Shown here: one piece after another, positions 1 to 6,059 of the stretch
Layout of the letters: each line of letters starts with the position of its first letter
Numbering within the stretch: the stretch's first letter is position 1
Assembly (NCBI GenBank): GCA_013816275.1
Contig: JACDER010000102.1
Location: 1 to 6,059 of the forward strand
Source: Actinomycetota bacterium
Lineage (GTDB): Bacteria > Actinomycetota > Thermoleophilia > Gaiellales > Gaiellaceae
Direction of reading: 5' to 3'
Length of the DNA stretch: 6,059 nucleotides
Translations under genes and position numbers: made by a program
Notes under the pieces: model-generated
The model's database searches: none
Told to the model about the DNA's origin: nothing
What the model saw: only the letters and a program-made list of their open reading frames with translations

Positions 1-1
1 G

Positions 2-460
<459 letters not shown>

Positions 461-553
461 GGGTGGCCGCCGCGGTGAACACGATCAGTCCGGCCGGCTG
501 CATAGCGGCGCATGCCGTGCCCACCACAGCGACCACAAGGAGAGGCTGAGAGC
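461..553 (+). other. rpoB-rpoC intergenic spacer
   Basis: This 93-base spacer separates the two polymerase genes. I see no convincing promoter hexamers and no terminator with a T-run, so transcription probably reads through from rpoB. It contains a GC palindrome, CCGGCCGG, at 490-497. An in-frame ATG at 512 lacks a Shine-Dalgarno sequence. The spacer ends with the purine-rich rpoC ribosome binding site. Confidence 0.6.
537..545 (+). promoter_or_regulatory. Ribosome binding site of rpoC, deciding the TTG start
   Basis: The sequence AAGGAGAGG ends 8 bases before TTG at 554-556. The protein from that TTG begins [17 protein letters not shown], which lines up with the N-terminus of actinobacterial beta' (MLDVNFFDELRIGLA). 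The alternative ATG at 512 would add 14 residues rich in Pro and Gln that are unlike the family, and it has no purine-rich tract in front of it. Confidence 0.8.
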
Positions 554-5143
<4,590 letters not shown>

Positions 5144-5164
5144 CTCTTGCTTGACAGGCAGCGT

Positions 5165-5194
5165 GACGGAGGCGGCCCATTGGCCGTCTTCGTC
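5165..5194 (+). terminator. Hairpin terminator between convergent genes
   Basis: Arms at 5165-5177 and 5182-5194 pair over 13 base pairs, with two G-U wobbles when read on the plus strand, around a four-base CATT loop. The hairpin begins 21 bases after the rpoC stop and is followed by GTTTAA, a short T-run only. On the minus strand it sits 2 bases beyond the stop of the exported-protein gene; there the two wobbles become A-C mismatches and no T-run follows. It most likely ends rpoBC transcription and may also block or end transcription from the opposite side. Confidence 0.65.
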
Positions 5195-5196
5195 GT

Positions 5197-5790
5197 TTAA
5201 GCGAAGAGGACGAGGATGCCGTAGGTCAGGCTGGCTTCGCCGATCCGGCCGGTGACCTCCCAGCAACCCTCGCTCGGGAACTCGGGAGCGCTCGGCCGCG
5301 TTCCGCCGCCGATGGGCTCGCCCGATGAATCTCGGAAGACCTGGGTCGGACCGTCACGCCGATGACCCTCGATCTGAACGGGTGCGTCGTGATTGGCCGA
5401 CCACCATCCCTGCTTGAGGATGACTCCGCCGTTCGGCCTGGGCACCTGCGCGTAGACGGCCGGGGTTGGGAGCCACACCCAGAGCTGTCCGTTCCCGTGC
5501 GCGCCCTGGACCTCCGCCCAGTCGGGATCCGGCGGACGGTTTCCGTTCGCTGTCGTGATCGGGCATGGGTCGTGCTCGGTGAGGCGTGCCCGCAGGCGAG
5601 CTTCGCGGCGCGCGGCCCCTGCGGCGATGATCCGCCACTCATCGTTCTCCTTCTGAAGGCGCGTGACCGTCTGCTTCAGCGCGGCTACCTGCCGCTTCAG
5701 CTTCGCCACCTGGTTTTTCGGAGGCGGTGCGGCGCTCGCCGGCAGCGCGACCGCCGCTATGACGAAAGCGACCATTGCGAGCGTCTTCAA
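5197..5790 (-). CDS. Exported coiled-coil protein of unknown function with C-terminal GCWEVTGR motif
   Basis: This is a 197-residue protein with no assignable biochemical role. Residues 1-20 form a signal peptide: K2, a hydrophobic core at 4-17, and a cleavage motif ASA before A21. A textbook heptad coiled coil follows, with V28, V35, V42 and N49 at a positions and L31, L38, L45 and W52 at d positions. It continues into an Arg/Ala-rich helix to about residue 70. The C-terminal domain (about 95-197) is rich in Trp, Gly and Pro, contains the motif FPSEGCWEVTGRIGEASLTY, and is predicted to be beta-rich. This resembles the ending of many uncharacterised exported actinobacterial proteins, from memory. 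The only cysteines are C76 and C176, a plausible disulfide outside the cell. The start is TTG at 5788-5790, chosen because AGGAGG lies 7 bases upstream; the ATG at 5773-5775 would lose the basic residue and have poor spacing. No lipobox is seen. Confidence 0.85.
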   Translation of the reverse strand: MKTLAMVAFVIAAVALPASAAPPPKNQVAKLKRQVAALKQTVTRLQKENDEWRIIAAGAARREARLRARLTEHDPCPITTANGNRPPDPDWAEVQGAHGNGQLWVWLPTPAVYAQVPRPNGGVILKQGWWSANHDAPVQIEGHRRDGPTQVFRDSSGEPIGGGTRPSAPEFPSEGCWEVTGRIGEASLTYGILVLFA

Positions 5791-5797
5791 CGGAGAA

Positions 5798-5803
5798 CCT
5801 CCT
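5798..5803 (-). promoter_or_regulatory. Shine-Dalgarno sequence of the exported-protein gene
   Basis: On the minus strand this is a perfect AGGAGG, 7 bases from TTG at 5790-5788. It lies in the 27-base gap after the stop of the upstream gene. It fixes the TTG as the start and supports translational coupling or co-transcription with the DUF3303-like gene. Confidence 0.8.
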
Positions 5804-5817
5804 GGGCGACAGCCCCA

Positions 5818-6059
5818 TTATCCCATCCTGGCAGCAGCCTCGACCGAGTCGATCGCCAGAACGACCTCGAAGCGCACGAGGTCGTCCCACTCCGCCATCC
5901 AGTCGTCCAGGAGAGCGCGGTCGTCCGTCTCCGTCAGCTGGAAGCACTGCCGCAGGTCGGCGGTGACCCAGCTGTCGACGTAGCGCACTCCGTCAGGGAG
6001 CATTCGCCCACGCTCCGCCGAGCGCGCGTAGACCGGCTCCGGGCCGTGCAGAAACGTTT
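5818..6059 (-). CDS. DUF3303-like small protein, C-terminal part (start outside window)
   Basis: The reading frame is open from the window edge to TAA at 5820-5818, giving 79 complete residues. An internal ATG at 6003-6001 exists, but the frame continues upstream with family-like sequence (PEPVYARSAERGRMLPDG), so the true start lies beyond the window. The segments LPDGVRYVDSWVTADL, RQCFQLTETDDRALLDDW and WDDLVRFEVV match, as I recall, the small (about 90-residue) proteins annotated DUF3303, which share a GLRYVxSWV...CYQLMETDD...W...W.DLV.FEV pattern. No catalytic function is established for them. There is no signal peptide in the visible part, so it is probably cytoplasmic. The gene sits 27 bases upstream of the exported-protein gene on the same strand. 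Confidence 0.75.
   Translation of the reverse strand, partial: TFLHGPEPVYARSAERGRMLPDGVRYVDSWVTADLRQCFQLTETDDRALLDDWMAEWDDLVRFEVVLAIDSVEAAARMG

Noticed and set aside
512..514. An ATG in frame with rpoC as its start
   Set aside because: It has no Shine-Dalgarno sequence, and the 14 added residues do not match the family N-terminus. TTG at 554 fits both.
5151..5156. A perfect TTGACA, resembling a -35 promoter box, just after the rpoC stop
   Set aside because: No -10-like hexamer lies 16-18 bases downstream, where the terminator hairpin sits, and no plus-strand gene follows.
5816..5821. GATAAT on the minus strand, resembling a -10 box just upstream of the exported-protein gene
   Set aside because: It overlaps the TAA stop of the upstream gene and has no reasonable -35 hexamer at normal spacing.
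5663..5983. A plus-strand frame of 106 codons opposite the two minus-strand genes
   Set aside because: It has no family resemblance and lies opposite two genes supported by a signal peptide, a Shine-Dalgarno sequence and family motifs.

Overview
The window is GC-rich and looks like chromosomal DNA of an actinobacterium. The two RNA polymerase subunits match the actinobacterial type. Three features (a large insertion in beta', an acidic extension on beta, and a small exported protein ending in a GCWEVTGR-type motif) suggest a deep-branching class such as Thermoleophilia (Solirubrobacterales/Gaiellales). That placement is inferred from recalled family sequences, not from a search.

Layout: positions 2-460 (+) are the 3' end of rpoB, with the last 152 residues visible. 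A 93-base gap carries the rpoC ribosome binding site. rpoC is complete at 554-5143 (+) and starts at TTG. A 53-base gap (5144-5196) follows, with a strong hairpin lying between convergent genes. On the minus strand are a complete gene for a small exported coiled-coil protein (5197-5790, TTG start, excellent Shine-Dalgarno) and, upstream of it, the 3' part of a DUF3303-like gene (5818 to the window edge). These two are 27 bases apart and probably co-transcribed.

rpoB and rpoC together encode the catalytic core of RNA polymerase. All the expected beta' elements are intact: two zinc sites, the NADFDGD active-site loop, the bridge helix and the trigger loop. The point most worth attention is an extra segment of about 190 residues between conserved regions A and B of beta'. 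It is predicted to be helical and contains two diverged copies of a roughly 70-residue module. Apart from this, no new multi-gene system is visible. The two minus-strand genes have no evident functional link to transcription.
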